Shown here piece by piece: positions 1 to 8,115 of a stretch of 64,000 nt of DNA; the first letter of the stretch is position 1; each line of letters starts with the position of its first letter. The translations under genes were made by a program, and so were the position numbers. The stretch lies in assembly GCA_046049865.1 (NCBI GenBank), contig JBJOQO010000008.1, positions 1-64,000 on the forward strand, given 5' to 3'. Under the pieces are notes generated by a model. That model ran no database searches and was not told the DNA's origin. It was given only the letters and a program-made list of their open reading frames with translations. This stretch comes from JANPCX01 sp046049865. Lineage in GTDB: Bacteria > Pseudomonadota > Gammaproteobacteria > Burkholderiales > Burkholderiaceae_C.

Positions 1-132
1 CTGTACAACCACCAATTCCCTCAATCTGCCTTGAAAAGCAAAACCCCGGTTCAGTCAATGAAAGACTGGTTCTCTTCTCACCCGCATCTGTTCAACAAGC
101 GACCTTACGATCGTGCGGGATGTGACAGATAA
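1..132 (+). pseudogene. IS481-type transposase, C-terminal end (cut by window edge)
   Basis: An open frame of 43 codons enters from the left edge and stops at TAA 130-132. It carries the usual C-terminal end of IS481-like DDE transposases: a YNHQFPQSAL stretch, a KTPVQSMKDW stretch and the final LFNKRPYDRAGCD. In this family the segment follows the catalytic DDE core, which would lie outside the window. It is typed as a pseudogene only because it is partial here; the full element may be intact. Codons look normal. The identification is by recalled family sequence, and the IS subgroup is not known. Confidence 0.8.
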
Positions 133-137
133 CCACA
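1..137 (+). mobile_element. Right end of an IS481-like insertion sequence
   Basis: The transposase stop is followed within five bases by a likely terminal CA at about 136-137. Read on the other strand, the end starts TGTGGTTATCTG, which fits the TG...CA tips of IS481/IS3-type elements. The left end is outside the window, so the inverted repeat and target duplication cannot be verified. The exact end is an inference. Confidence 0.5.
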
Positions 138-330
138 TCTGCATCGACATAGTCGTTAGTCCGCTGCGCATTCATCAAGGAATGTAAAGCACGCACCAGA
201 AACACTGGGCGACAGTCGTTCTTTAGACGGTGTTCGTTCATTGATTTTTCAAGTCAATCAGGTACGGCTATTGGGTCTGACCGATTCTCCGCATTTATAC
301 AGGCGGCGTTTACTAGCAACCGAATCATTA
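138..330. other. Intergenic region between IS end and ImmA-type gene
   Basis: About 190 bases without a supported gene. No ORF with a convincing start, no RNA gene and no clear sigma-70 hexamer pair was found. An antitoxin or Xre-type repressor gene, which often precedes ImmA/IrrE genes, is not present here. The stretch may be host DNA that flanked the insertion site. Confidence 0.5.
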
Positions 331-379
331 ACACTATATGTAGTGCAAAATTTAATTTAACACACTACATATAGTGTGT
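331..379. promoter_or_regulatory. Pair of palindromic operator-like sites before the ImmA-type gene
   Basis: Two related palindromes lie 45-93 bases before the start codon. Site 1 (331-345) reads ACACTATATGTAGTG. Site 2 (360-379) has perfect 8-base arms, ACACACTA and TAGTGTGT, around CATA. The two cores are exact 15-base reverse complements of each other (331-345 and 363-377), separated by an AT-rich 17-base spacer. Paired symmetric sites of this kind are typical for small helix-turn-helix (Xre/HipB-like) repressors. No gene for such a repressor is in the window, so the binding protein is unknown. Confidence 0.6.
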
Positions 380-423
380 GTCGTATCATTGCCAGCATGC
401 GTCATTCAACGGAGTTTCGGTAG

Positions 424-1116
424 ATGGACAAGTCAGCAATCGAGAAAGAAGCAAGGCGTCTTCAAGTCGAAATTTGGGGACGACGTGATTTACGCTTTCA
501 GTTCGGAGCACCTGATATCCCAACTTTGTTCGATCCCAGAAATGTGGCCGACTACTGCGGTCTTTACTACGAAGAACGCGAGAGGCTTGAAACTGACTAT
601 CGTGGTGGCGGTGAAGCAGCGGGCATTTGGATGCGGGATAGACACACCATACTTGTATCTACTCGGTACTCGTACGAGACCCGCCGGTTCACGGCGGGGC
701 ACGAAATCGGGCATTTCGTACTTCACCCACATATCGGCGATCGAACCTTGCATCGCGAACGTCCTATCGACGGTCCGCGCAGTGGACGCCCGCCCATCGA
801 AAAAGAGGCTGACTACTTCTCAGCCTGTCTGCTGATGCCCAAGGGCACAGTTGAGAAGGAGTTCAACGCACGGTTTGGGGCCAAGCATCCTCTCGCGCTG
901 ACCGAGACCGTTGCTTATCACCTAAAGGCGGATGCTGGGCAACTCTTCTCGCAACCCCCGGGATCCTTATTGTTTGCGGAGGCAGTTGCACGTGCGCAGC
1001 AATTCGGTGAAAAGCGGTTCAATTCGATAGCTCAGTATTTCGGTGTATCGGTGGGAGCAATGGCAATTCGTTTGGATGAACTTGGGCTAATTGCTGGCTA
1101 CTTGCACACCAGGTAG
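424..1116 (+). CDS. ImmA/IrrE-type metallo-endopeptidase
   Basis: A 230-residue protein of the ImmA/IrrE (DUF955) peptidase family, which usually cleaves an Xre-type repressor. The zinc site is visible: HEIGH at residues 93-97, with the third ligand probably Glu128 in the EKEADYFSACLLMP stretch, the usual second family motif. The C-terminal part (about 195-225) looks like a short helix-turn-helix (SIAQYFGVSVGAMAIRLDEL), as in stand-alone members. The ATG is preceded by CGGAG about 11 bases upstream. The gene lies between an IS end and a LysE-type exporter, with paired palindromes in its promoter region. The usual partner regulator is missing nearby, so the target is unknown. It could be a toxin-antitoxin or mobile-element regulator remnant. 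Confidence 0.85.
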   Translation: MDKSAIEKEARRLQVEIWGRRDLRFQFGAPDIPTLFDPRNVADYCGLYYEERERLETDYRGGGEAAGIWMRDRHTILVSTRYSYETRRFTAGHEIGHFVLHPHIGDRTLHRERPIDGPRSGRPPIEKEADYFSACLLMPKGTVEKEFNARFGAKHPLALTETVAYHLKADAGQLFSQPPGSLLFAEAVARAQQFGEKRFNSIAQYFGVSVGAMAIRLDELGLIAGYLHTR

Positions 1117-1122
1117 TCAAAC

Positions 1123-1134
1123 TCTCGCGAGAGC
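1123..1134. repeat. Perfect 12-base palindrome
   Basis: CTCTCGCGAGAG is fully self-complementary. It lies seven bases after the stop of the ImmA-type gene and 15 bases before the LysE-type start. It could be an operator or a small hairpin; nothing decides this. Confidence 0.4.
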
Positions 1135-1149
1135 GCGGATTTGTACGCG

Positions 1150-1812
1150 ATGAATCTCCCCATGCCCACCGACCTCCTCCCCCCATTCCCCCTCCTCCTG
1201 ACCTTCATCGCCGCCAGCCTGGCACTGGCGTTGACGCCGGGCCCGGCGGTGGTTTACATCCTCACGCGCACCTTGTCGCAGGGCCGGGCTTCGGGCTTGG
1301 CATCGGTGCTGGGCGTGGCCTTGGGCAACCTCGGCAACGCAGTGGGCGCGGCGGTGGGGCTGGCCGCGTTGTTTGCGGTGTCGTCGCTCGCGTTCACGGT
1401 GGTGAAGTGGGCGGGCGCGGCGTATCTGATTTATTTGGGCCTGCGTTTGCTGCGCGCAAAAGACGACACCAACACCAGCGCGGCTCAAGTGCCCCGGCTC
1501 GCCTTGGGCAAGGTGTTCCGCGATGGGTTCGTGGTTGCATTGCTCAACCCCAAGACCGCCCTCTTCTTCGCCGCGTTTTTGCCGCAGTTCATGAGCCCGC
1601 ATGCCAACCACCTACAACAAAGCTTGTTGCTGGGCAGCGTGTTCGTGGCGGTGGCCGCCTGCACCGACTTGGCCTACGTGATGCTCGCCAGTTGGCTCGC
1701 GCCGCGTTTGGCCCGCAGCGCCGGACAAGCCCGATGGGGGCGGCGTATCGCGGGTGGGTCGTTTATTGGCTTGGGGTTGCTCACCGCCTTAGGCTCGCGG
1801 CCCAGCCGTTGA
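1150..1812 (+). CDS. LysE/RhtB family amino-acid exporter
   Basis: An inner-membrane protein of about 220 residues with the LysE/RhtB fold, whose members export amino acids or related small molecules. The family signature LTPGPAVVYI lies near residue 30, followed by a Gly/Ala-rich second helix (GVALGNLGNAVGAA) and the motif YLIYLGLRLLRA. A NPKTALFFAAFLPQF stretch at about residue 140 is also typical. About six hydrophobic helices are visible. ATG at 1150 is preferred to the in-frame TTG at 1141. It lies just upstream of ureE on the same strand, but a link to urease is not established. The substrate cannot be read from the sequence. Confidence 0.85.
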   Translation: MNLPMPTDLLPPFPLLLTFIAASLALALTPGPAVVYILTRTLSQGRASGLASVLGVALGNLGNAVGAAVGLAALFAVSSLAFTVVKWAGAAYLIYLGLRLLRAKDDTNTSAAQVPRLALGKVFRDGFVVALLNPKTALFFAAFLPQFMSPHANHLQQSLLLGSVFVAVAACTDLAYVMLASWLAPRLARSAGQARWGRRIAGGSFIGLGLLTALGSRPSR

Positions 1813-1881
1813 CCTCGGATACCCAAGGTCTGCTTCACGTGGGTATGCTTCTACCCTCGTTTATCGCTTTGACTCACACCC

Positions 1882-2592
1882 ATGCTCACCATCAACAAAC
1901 TCCTCCCCCAAGGCCAAGGCCTGGCCCCCGTGTTGCTCAAACGCGCTGCAAGCGTGGAGCTGGACTGGGACGTGCGCCAAAAAAGCCGCTTCGATGCCAC
2001 CGATTCGTCTGGCCGCACCCTGGGCGTGTTTTTGCCGCGCGGCACCGTGGTGCGTGGTGGTGATGTGCTGGTGGCAGAAGATGGCTCGTTGATTCGTGTA
2101 CTTGCCGCGCCGCAAGCGGTGCTGAAAGTGACGTTTTGCAGCACCCACGGATCGGCATTTGATTTGACCCGCGCCGCCTACCACCTGGGCAACCGCCATG
2201 TGGCATTACAACTGGCACTGGATCACTTGAAGCTGGAGCCCGACCATGTGTTAGCTGACATGCTGCGCCAGATGCACTTGACAGTGCGAGAGGTGACGGA
2301 GCCCTTTGACCCTGAGGCGGGGGCTTATGGCCAAACCGGTGGTGGACACGGTCATGGGCATGGCGAGCACGACCATGATCATGCACACCACACCACAGCC
2401 TCCCCCGCCGCCGACACCCATGTGCACGGCCCGGGCTGCGGCCATGACCACGACCATGGTCACGCGCACAGCCACGCAGCACCCGTTGCAGTGAGCCCAC
2501 GCAAGCCACTGTCCATCCCGATACAAGCCGCACCCGCGCCACATGTGCATGGCCCGGGCTATGGTCACGACCATGACCACGACCACCACTGA
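1882..2592 (+). CDS. ureE: Urease accessory protein UreE (nickel metallochaperone)
   Basis: UreE delivers nickel to apo-urease together with UreD, UreF and UreG in the cytoplasm. Residues 1-145 form the two-domain UreE core; GNRHV places the conserved interface metal ligand at His106. Residues 155-236 are a very His-rich tail with two copies of an HVHGPG(C/Y)GHDHDH unit (DNA about 2419-2465 and 2539-2587). His-rich tails are common in UreE and bind extra nickel. At 236 residues it is longer than many homologues because of this tail. The reading frame overlaps the start of ureF, and ureG follows, so ureEFG is one operon. Confidence 0.95.
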   Translation: MLTINKLLPQGQGLAPVLLKRAASVELDWDVRQKSRFDATDSSGRTLGVFLPRGTVVRGGDVLVAEDGSLIRVLAAPQAVLKVTFCSTHGSAFDLTRAAYHLGNRHVALQLALDHLKLEPDHVLADMLRQMHLTVREVTEPFDPEAGAYGQTGGGHGHGHGEHDHDHAHHTTASPAADTHVHGPGCGHDHDHGHAHSHAAPVAVSPRKPLSIPIQAAPAPHVHGPGYGHDHDHDHH

Positions 2593-3346
2593 CCCCCTGG
2601 CCGCGATGGAATACGGTGCACCACCACCAACCCAAAGCCCCTCGCTCAGCGCCCACGCCCTGCTCCACCTGATGTGGCTGGCTTCACCCGCCTTGCCGGT
2701 GGGTGGCTTCAGTTATTCGGAAGGTCTCGAAGCGGCAGTGGACAGCGGGCGTGTCAGCACTGAGGCGCAAGCCAGCCTGTGGCTGCAAGACCAATTGCAA
2801 CTCAGCCTCGCACGCTGCGAGCTGGCCGTGGTGGCGCAGGCGTTTGCCGCTTGGCGTGACGGCGACATGGACCGTGTACACCGCTTGAACCAATGGGTGC
2901 TGGCCACACGTGAAAGCAGTGAATTTCGCCAACAAACCCAGCAGATGGGCCGATCCTTGGCCGAGTGGTTGAAGAACCAAACCGTGACCGACGAACACGG
3001 TGGCGAACGTGACCCTCGCGTGCAACAACTCGCCACACTGCAACCCTCCCCCACCTGGCCAGTCGCATTTGCTTTAGCCACGCAACAAACCGGCGCCCCC
3101 GTGCGCGAAGCGCTTTTGAGTTTGGCGTTTGGCTGGGCCGAAAACATGGTCCAAGCTGCGCTCAAAGCCGTGCCCTTGGGCCAAAGTGCGGGACAGCGTG
3201 TATTGGCCGCGTTGTGCGCGCAAATTCCCGCAGCAGTCGAGCAGGCACTGAACTTGCACGATGAAGACCGCCAGGCCCACAGCCCCATGCTGGCCATCCT
3301 GTCAGCCCAACACGAAACCCAATACTCCAGGCTTTTCCGATCATGA
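2573..3346 (+). CDS. ureF: Urease accessory protein UreF
   Basis: UreF is the all-helical urease maturation factor that joins UreD and UreG in the activation complex. Typical segments are LASPALPVGGFSYSEGLE near the N-terminus and SLAFGWAENMVQAALKAVPLGQSAGQRVL in the last third. The start is uncertain: ATG 2573 overlaps ureE by 20 bases, ATG 2606 (MEYGAP) lies 13 bases after the ureE stop, and other in-frame ATGs fall within the ureE His repeats. The 3' end overlaps ureG by ATGA, which points to translational coupling. Confidence 0.9.
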   Translation: MTTTTTDPLAAMEYGAPPPTQSPSLSAHALLHLMWLASPALPVGGFSYSEGLEAAVDSGRVSTEAQASLWLQDQLQLSLARCELAVVAQAFAAWRDGDMDRVHRLNQWVLATRESSEFRQQTQQMGRSLAEWLKNQTVTDEHGGERDPRVQQLATLQPSPTWPVAFALATQQTGAPVREALLSLAFGWAENMVQAALKAVPLGQSAGQRVLAALCAQIPAAVEQALNLHDEDRQAHSPMLAILSAQHETQYSRLFRS

Positions 3347-4011
3347 ACACTTCAAGCAGCGCCCTCCACCACATCCCAAACCGCAGCAAAAAACTGCCTC
3401 CCTTGCGTGTCGGCGTGGGCGGCCCGGTCGGCTCGGGCAAAACCACTTTGGTCGAAATGCTGTGCAAGACCATGCGCGACCACTACGACCTGGTGGTGGT
3501 CACCAACGACATCTACACCAAGGAAGACCAGCGCCTGCTCACCGTGGCGGGGGCCCTGGAGGCCGAGCGCATCATGGGTGTGGAAACCGGTGGCTGCCCG
3601 CACACCGCCATCCGTGAAGACGCCTCCATCAACCTCGAAGCGGTAGACCGCATGCTGGAGAAATTCCCCAACGCCGACATCGTTTTCATCGAAAGCGGCG
3701 GCGACAACCTGGCCGCCACCTTCAGCCCCGAGCTGAGTGATTTGACGATCTACGTGATCGACGTGGCCGCTGGCGAAAAAATCCCCCGTAAAGGCGGCCC
3801 CGGCATCACCAAGAGCGACCTCTTCGTCATCAACAAAACCGACCTCGCGCCTTATGTAGGCGCGAACCTGGACGTGATGCAGGCGGACACCACCCGCATG
3901 CGCACCGGGCCACAAGGGCTTAAGCCTTTTGTGATGACCAACCTCAAAACCAAAGCGGGTTTGGACGAGGTGGTGAAGTTCATTGAGACCAAGGGCCTGT
4001 TGAAGGCTTGA
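3343..4011 (+). CDS. ureG: Urease accessory GTPase UreG
   Basis: UreG is the SIMIBI-class GTPase that couples GTP hydrolysis to nickel insertion into urease. The P-loop GGPVGSGKT is at residues 26-34. The invariant nickel-binding Cys-Pro-His is at 85-87 in GGCPHTAIRED. ESGGDNLAATFSPEL and the base-specific NKTDLAPYVGA also match the family. Length (222) is normal. It is the last gene of ureEFG. The genes for the enzyme (ureABC) and ureD are not in this window, so they must be elsewhere, or absent. Confidence 0.97.
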   Translation: MNTSSSALHHIPNRSKKLPPLRVGVGGPVGSGKTTLVEMLCKTMRDHYDLVVVTNDIYTKEDQRLLTVAGALEAERIMGVETGGCPHTAIREDASINLEAVDRMLEKFPNADIVFIESGGDNLAATFSPELSDLTIYVIDVAAGEKIPRKGGPGITKSDLFVINKTDLAPYVGANLDVMQADTTRMRTGPQGLKPFVMTNLKTKAGLDEVVKFIETKGLLKA

Positions 4012-4053
4012 TCACTTGCAGGGCGATGGCAGCGGCAGCGGCCAAGCAAAAGT

Positions 4054-4833
4054 TCAAGCAGCGGGGCGGACCTCGTTGTTGCGTTGTTTGGCCAAGTCAT
4101 TCGCCGCACGCAAGCGGCGCACCGTGGGCAGATTGAGTTCGCGGTTAGCGCGGCTCCAGCGTTTGGTGATTTGGTCAATCTCGGCTTGCAGCTTGCCGGC
4201 CAGTGTTTGGTCACCCACCGACAGCGCCCAAATGGTGTACTCGGCATAAGCCTCGAAGCTGCCAAAACGCTGTACGGCCGATGCAAACTCGGCACGGGCT
4301 TCTTCTTGACGGCCATCGCCCGCAAAACATTGGGCTGTGGCAATGCTCACTTGGTCAGCACGGAAGTTGGCATCAATCGCACGCACTTGCTGCAAGTGCT
4401 CCAGTGCGGCACCGAAGCGACCGCAGGCCGCATAGGCCAAAGCGGCGCCCAATTTGATGTTCAAGTCCGAAGCGAACGGCCCCTTCAGGCAGGCTTCGTA
4501 GTTGGTGGCGGCTTCTTCAGCAGCGCCAGATTCCAACAGGGCCGCTGCCAAACGCATTTGATTTTGCGCAGTGGGTGTGTACTCGAACGCGGCGCGGGCT
4601 TCACGCAGTTCTTTGGACGGGTCCAGCGAACGAACAGCCGCGGCCACCGCTTTGCGCGCGCCTCGCTCCAAGCGCGAGTCGGGCAAATAAATCGCCAAGA
4701 AGTAAACCAAACTGCCCAGCAGCGGAAACGAGAACAACACCATCAACCAATACATTTGCTGGCCGCTACGGATAACGTGCACCGCAAAAAACAGCGCCAC
4801 CAACAGGTGCAAACCAAGTCCGACGAAAGGCAT
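4054..4833 (-). CDS. Membrane-anchored tetratricopeptide repeat protein
   Basis: A 259-residue protein starting MPFVGLGLHLL, with two hydrophobic N-terminal segments (about residues 3-20 and 27-49) in an arrangement like the PLD-nuclease N-terminal domain. These are followed by about five helical repeats of TPR type (for example NQMRLAAALLESGAAEEA and LKGPFASDLNIKLGAALAYAACGRFGAALEHL). The start is chosen because AGGGAAAT lies 9 bases upstream; a longer frame to 4890 lacks this. It is most likely an inner-membrane protein with a cytoplasmic or periplasmic scaffold. No precise role can be given. It is divergent from the RlmN-like gene. Confidence 0.7.
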   Translation of the reverse strand: MPFVGLGLHLLVALFFAVHVIRSGQQMYWLMVLFSFPLLGSLVYFLAIYLPDSRLERGARKAVAAAVRSLDPSKELREARAAFEYTPTAQNQMRLAAALLESGAAEEAATNYEACLKGPFASDLNIKLGAALAYAACGRFGAALEHLQQVRAIDANFRADQVSIATAQCFAGDGRQEEARAEFASAVQRFGSFEAYAEYTIWALSVGDQTLAGKLQAEIDQITKRWSRANRELNLPTVRRLRAANDLAKQRNNEVRPAA

Positions 4834-4967
4834 TTTTATTTCCCTGAATATGATGTGGAAATTGTAGAAGGCCCTATTCGGTTGCTGCACCCTCCAATGC
4901 GGGGGTGCATTGTTACCAATTCACACACCTCGCCGTGACCACATGGCGTTCGCATTGCCCCCTTCCT

Positions 4968-5990
4968 ATGCACATCCAGTTTTTGCGACAACGCCTGCGT
5001 GAGTCGGGCGCCAAGCCCCTGCACGAAGAACGTGTGCTGCGCCTGTGGGCGCAAGCCCTGCCGAGGGACAGTGGCAAACGCAAACCCGTTGACTTCTTTC
5101 CGTTGCCGCTGCGCGAGGCCCTGCCTTCGCTGTGGGCGGAGCTGGAAAGCCTGGTCACCTTGCACTCCGAGCACCGCGCAGCCGACGATGCCGCTCGGCT
5201 GTTACTTCAACTGGCCGACGGGCAAACGGTAGAAGCCGTGCGCCTGCCCAAAGACGGCCTGTGCATATCCAGCCAAGTGGGCTGCGCGGTGGGTTGTGTT
5301 TTTTGCATGACGGGGCGCGAAGGTTTGTTGCGCCAACTCAGCAGCGGTGAAATGGTGGCCCAGGTGGTGTTGGCACGGGCGCATCAGCCGGTGAAGAAAG
5401 TCGTCTTCATGGGCATGGGCGAACCTGCGCACAACCTGGACAATGTGCTGGAAGCCATCGACTTGTTGGGCACAGCAGGTGGCATTGGCCACAAAAATTT
5501 GGTCTTCTCTACGGTGGGTGATGCACGTGTGTTTGAGCGCCTGCCGCTGGGCCGCGTGAAACCGGCGCTCGCGCTGTCGCTGCACACCACAGACGATGGT
5601 TTGCGCCGCCGTTTATTGCCCCGCGCGCCGAACATGTCGGTGCTTGACCTGGTTGAACAAGGCGAGTTGTACGCCCGCGCCACGGGTTACCCGATTCAAT
5701 ACCAGTGGACGCTGCTCAAAGGCATCAACGACACGCCGCAAGAGATGGACGGCATCGCGGCTTTGCTCAAAGGCAAGTACGCCATCCTGAACATGATCCC
5801 CTACAACGCGGTGCCCGACCTGCCCTACCAGCGGCCCGATTGGGCACTGGCACTCGATTTGGCGGAATCACTGCGCAAGCGGGGCGTGCTCACCACCTTG
5901 CGGCAGTCTGCCGCGCAAGAGGTGGACGGAGGATGCGGACAGTTGCGGGCGCGACACATCCCCATCAAGCTCGAACGTGCATTGAGCTAA
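4968..5990 (+). CDS. RlmN/Cfr-family radical SAM RNA methyltransferase
   Basis: A radical SAM enzyme of the family that methylates adenosine C2 (RlmN) or C8 (Cfr) at 23S rRNA A2503. The iron-sulfur cluster Cys residues 106, 110 and 113 (CAVGCVFC) are present. So are both Cys used by RlmN chemistry: Cys99 in GLCISSQVGC and Cys323 in GGCGQLRAR. GMGEPAHNLDNVLEAI also matches. At 340 residues it is shorter than usual RlmN (about 370-400) and its N-terminus is not the standard one, so it looks like a paralogue rather than the housekeeping enzyme. ATG 4968 is preferred to the in-frame ATG 4905. The exact target is unknown. Confidence 0.85.
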   Translation: MHIQFLRQRLRESGAKPLHEERVLRLWAQALPRDSGKRKPVDFFPLPLREALPSLWAELESLVTLHSEHRAADDAARLLLQLADGQTVEAVRLPKDGLCISSQVGCAVGCVFCMTGREGLLRQLSSGEMVAQVVLARAHQPVKKVVFMGMGEPAHNLDNVLEAIDLLGTAGGIGHKNLVFSTVGDARVFERLPLGRVKPALALSLHTTDDGLRRRLLPRAPNMSVLDLVEQGELYARATGYPIQYQWTLLKGINDTPQEMDGIAALLKGKYAILNMIPYNAVPDLPYQRPDWALALDLAESLRKRGVLTTLRQSAAQEVDGGCGQLRARHIPIKLERALS

Positions 5991-6034
5991 CCCATATGCG
6001 GGCTAAACGCGCCTCGCGGGGAATGCAGACGGTC

Positions 6035-7045
6035 TTAACGAATGTGGGTGGCAGACTGCAAGGCCCTCACCGCCCCCGCCCCCATGGCCGCGCCAAAGCG
6101 TTTGGCCAAACGTTCGGCTACGTTGTCTTTCGGGGTGTAGTCAATCACCTCGGGCGCTTGCACGACTTCGCGGGCGACAAAATCGAGGCTGCCAATTTTG
6201 TCGGCCAGACCGAGTTTGATGGCTTCTTCGCCGTTCCAGAACAAGCCGGAGAAAGTCTCTGGCGTTTCTTTCAAACGATCGCCCCGGCCTTCTTTCACCA
6301 CGGCAATGAACTGCTGGTGAATTTGGTCAATCATGGCCTTGGCAAAAGCGGTTTGTTTGACGTTTTGCGGGGAGAAAGGATCCAGCATGCCCTTGTTGGC
6401 ACCCGCTGTGAGCAAGCGGCGCTCCACGCCGAGTTTTTCCATGGCGCCAGTGAAACCGAAACCGTCCATCAACACACCGATAGAGCCAACGAGGGACGCT
6501 TTGTCGACATAAATTTCGTCGGCAGCCACGGCGATGTAATAAGCGCCAGAGGCACACATTTCCTCAACAACGGCATAGACTTTTTTGTTGTGCAGCGCCT
6601 TCAAGCGTTTGATTTCATCGTTGATGATGCCGGACTGCACGGGGCTGCCACCGGGTGAGTTGATGCGCAGCACGACCGCTTTGGCGCCTTCATCCTCAAA
6701 GGCACTGCGCAAGGCGGACACGAGTTGTTCGGCGCTGGCTTCAGTGTCGGCAGCAATTTCGCCGCGAACCTCCACCAATGCGGTGTGGGGCCCACTGGGT
6801 GCGCTGGTGTGGGCACGGGCGTTGAACAAACCCCAGGCGACCACCGCCAACAACAACAGCCAGGACAAACGGAAGAAGGTGCGCCAACGGCGTTCACTGC
6901 GGCGCTCGCGCAGGTAGTCGCGGGCGAACTGCTCCATCACGGGCTCGAAACCGGCGGCAGCGGGGGCGCTGGTTGCGGAGGCTTTGACTGTGGAGGCAGC
7001 CGGTGCCGCATCAAAGTCCATGGGCCGGGTATCTTCTTGCGTCAT
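6035..7045 (-). CDS. S49 family signal peptide peptidase (SppA-like)
   Basis: A membrane-bound Ser/Lys protease of family S49, which degrades cleaved signal peptides. There is a charged, Ala-rich N-terminus, one transmembrane helix at about 58-75, and a protease domain from residue 87. The catalytic Ser is probably Ser166 (CASGAYY). The general base is probably Lys218 in TAGANKGMLDPFS, 52 residues later, the same spacing as in the short Bacillus-type SppA. The oxyanion region RINSPGGSP is also clear. Length 336 fits the short SppA form. It is the last gene of the operon rluC-HAD-Rieske-sppA. Confidence 0.9.
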   Translation of the reverse strand: MTQEDTRPMDFDAAPAASTVKASATSAPAAAGFEPVMEQFARDYLRERRSERRWRTFFRLSWLLLLAVVAWGLFNARAHTSAPSGPHTALVEVRGEIAADTEASAEQLVSALRSAFEDEGAKAVVLRINSPGGSPVQSGIINDEIKRLKALHNKKVYAVVEEMCASGAYYIAVAADEIYVDKASLVGSIGVLMDGFGFTGAMEKLGVERRLLTAGANKGMLDPFSPQNVKQTAFAKAMIDQIHQQFIAVVKEGRGDRLKETPETFSGLFWNGEEAIKLGLADKIGSLDFVAREVVQAPEVIDYTPKDNVAERLAKRFGAAMGAGAVRALQSATHIR

Positions 7046-7067
7046 TCGGGGCTTTCGGTATCAAAGA

Positions 7068-7460
7068 TCAATCAACAAATGCAGGTTGCGTGTCGGAGGA
7101 AGGATACCAATAGACTTGGCCATCCCTTTCCTGCACTTGCAGTGGGGTGAGCTTGCCCCGGCCGCAAGGGCCACCCGCGCAGCGGCCCGAATCGGGCTCA
7201 TACACCGCACCGTGGATGGAGCACATGATGAATTGTTTGTCCATGTCGAGGAACTCGCCGTCTTGCCAATCCATCTCGGTGGGTACATGCACGCAGCGGT
7301 TCAAATAGGCGACCACCTGACCTTCGAATCGCAACGCAAACGCGCGCGCGGGCTCGCGGTAGTGCAGAACGTCAAAGGTGATGGCTTTGCCGCGCTCTTG
7401 CAGATCTTCCGATGCGCACAAGGGTTGTGCGGTTGGGCTGGTGCTTGATGTTTCAGGCAT
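7068..7460 (-). CDS. Rieske [2Fe-2S] domain protein
   Basis: A 130-residue protein that is nearly all one Rieske domain. The ligands are Cys56 and His58 (NRCVHV) and Cys80 and His83 (CSIHG). GRCAGGPCGRGKL closes the fold. It has no transmembrane segment or catalytic domain, so it resembles small cytoplasmic Rieske ferredoxins (NirD/BphF-like). The ATG at 7460 overlaps the end of the HAD gene by 8 bases; the open frame is longer, but the extra part is HAD coding sequence. Its electron partner is not apparent. Confidence 0.88.
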   Translation of the reverse strand: MPETSSTSPTAQPLCASEDLQERGKAITFDVLHYREPARAFALRFEGQVVAYLNRCVHVPTEMDWQDGEFLDMDKQFIMCSIHGAVYEPDSGRCAGGPCGRGKLTPLQVQERDGQVYWYPSSDTQPAFVD

Positions 7461-8115
7461 GGGACAACAACCAGATTTGTAAATCGCCAACCGAATGCGC
7501 CACATGCCGTGGCGACAAATCGGCAAATGTATCGTGGTGATGGGCCCCATAAGCCACGCCCACACTGGCCGTGCCCGCATTGGCCGCCAGTTGCAAATCG
7601 TGTGTGGTGTCGCCAATCATCAAGGTGCGCTCAGGCGGCACATCGAGTTCCGCCATCAGCTCCAGCAGCATTTTTGGATGCGGCTTGGAAGCGGTTTGGT
7701 CGGCGGTACGCGTGGCATGAAACACCCCCTGCAAACTGCTGGTGGCCAGGGCCTCGTCCAGACCGCGGCGCGACTTTCCGGTGGCCACGGCCAACAAGTG
7801 GTTGCGCTGCTTGAGCAGCGACAGCATCTCCAGCGTGCCATCGAACAAGGTGATGTCATGCTGCCGCTGCACGTAATGAAAGCGGTAGCGCTGACCGAGC
7901 AAGGGGTAGAGGTCGGGTGACAACTCGGGCGCGGCATGGGCCAGTGCGTCGTTCAGCCCGAGGCCAATCACATAACGCGCCTCCAGATCGCTGGGAATTT
8001 TGGTGCCGACGTCCGCGCAAGCGGCCTGGATGCTTTGGGCAATCAAGGCGGTGGAGTCGAACAAGGTGCCATCCCAATCGAACACGATCAGGTCGAAACG
8101 ACGTTTTGATGTCAT
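7453..8115 (-). CDS. HAD family hydrolase, phosphoglycolate phosphatase-like
   Basis: A 220-residue HAD subfamily IA phosphatase. Motif I FDWDGTLFD gives the nucleophile Asp13 and acid Asp15. Motif II lies in LLAVATGKSRRGLDEAL, and motif IV in MIGDTTHDLQLAANAG. The substrate may be phosphoglycolate or another small phosphate ester; homologues in this operon are often labelled Gph-like. The start overlaps the rluC stop by ATGA, and the end overlaps the Rieske gene. Confidence 0.88.
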   Translation of the reverse strand: MTSKRRFDLIVFDWDGTLFDSTALIAQSIQAACADVGTKIPSDLEARYVIGLGLNDALAHAAPELSPDLYPLLGQRYRFHYVQRQHDITLFDGTLEMLSLLKQRNHLLAVATGKSRRGLDEALATSSLQGVFHATRTADQTASKPHPKMLLELMAELDVPPERTLMIGDTTHDLQLAANAGTASVGVAYGAHHHDTFADLSPRHVAHSVGDLQIWLLSHA

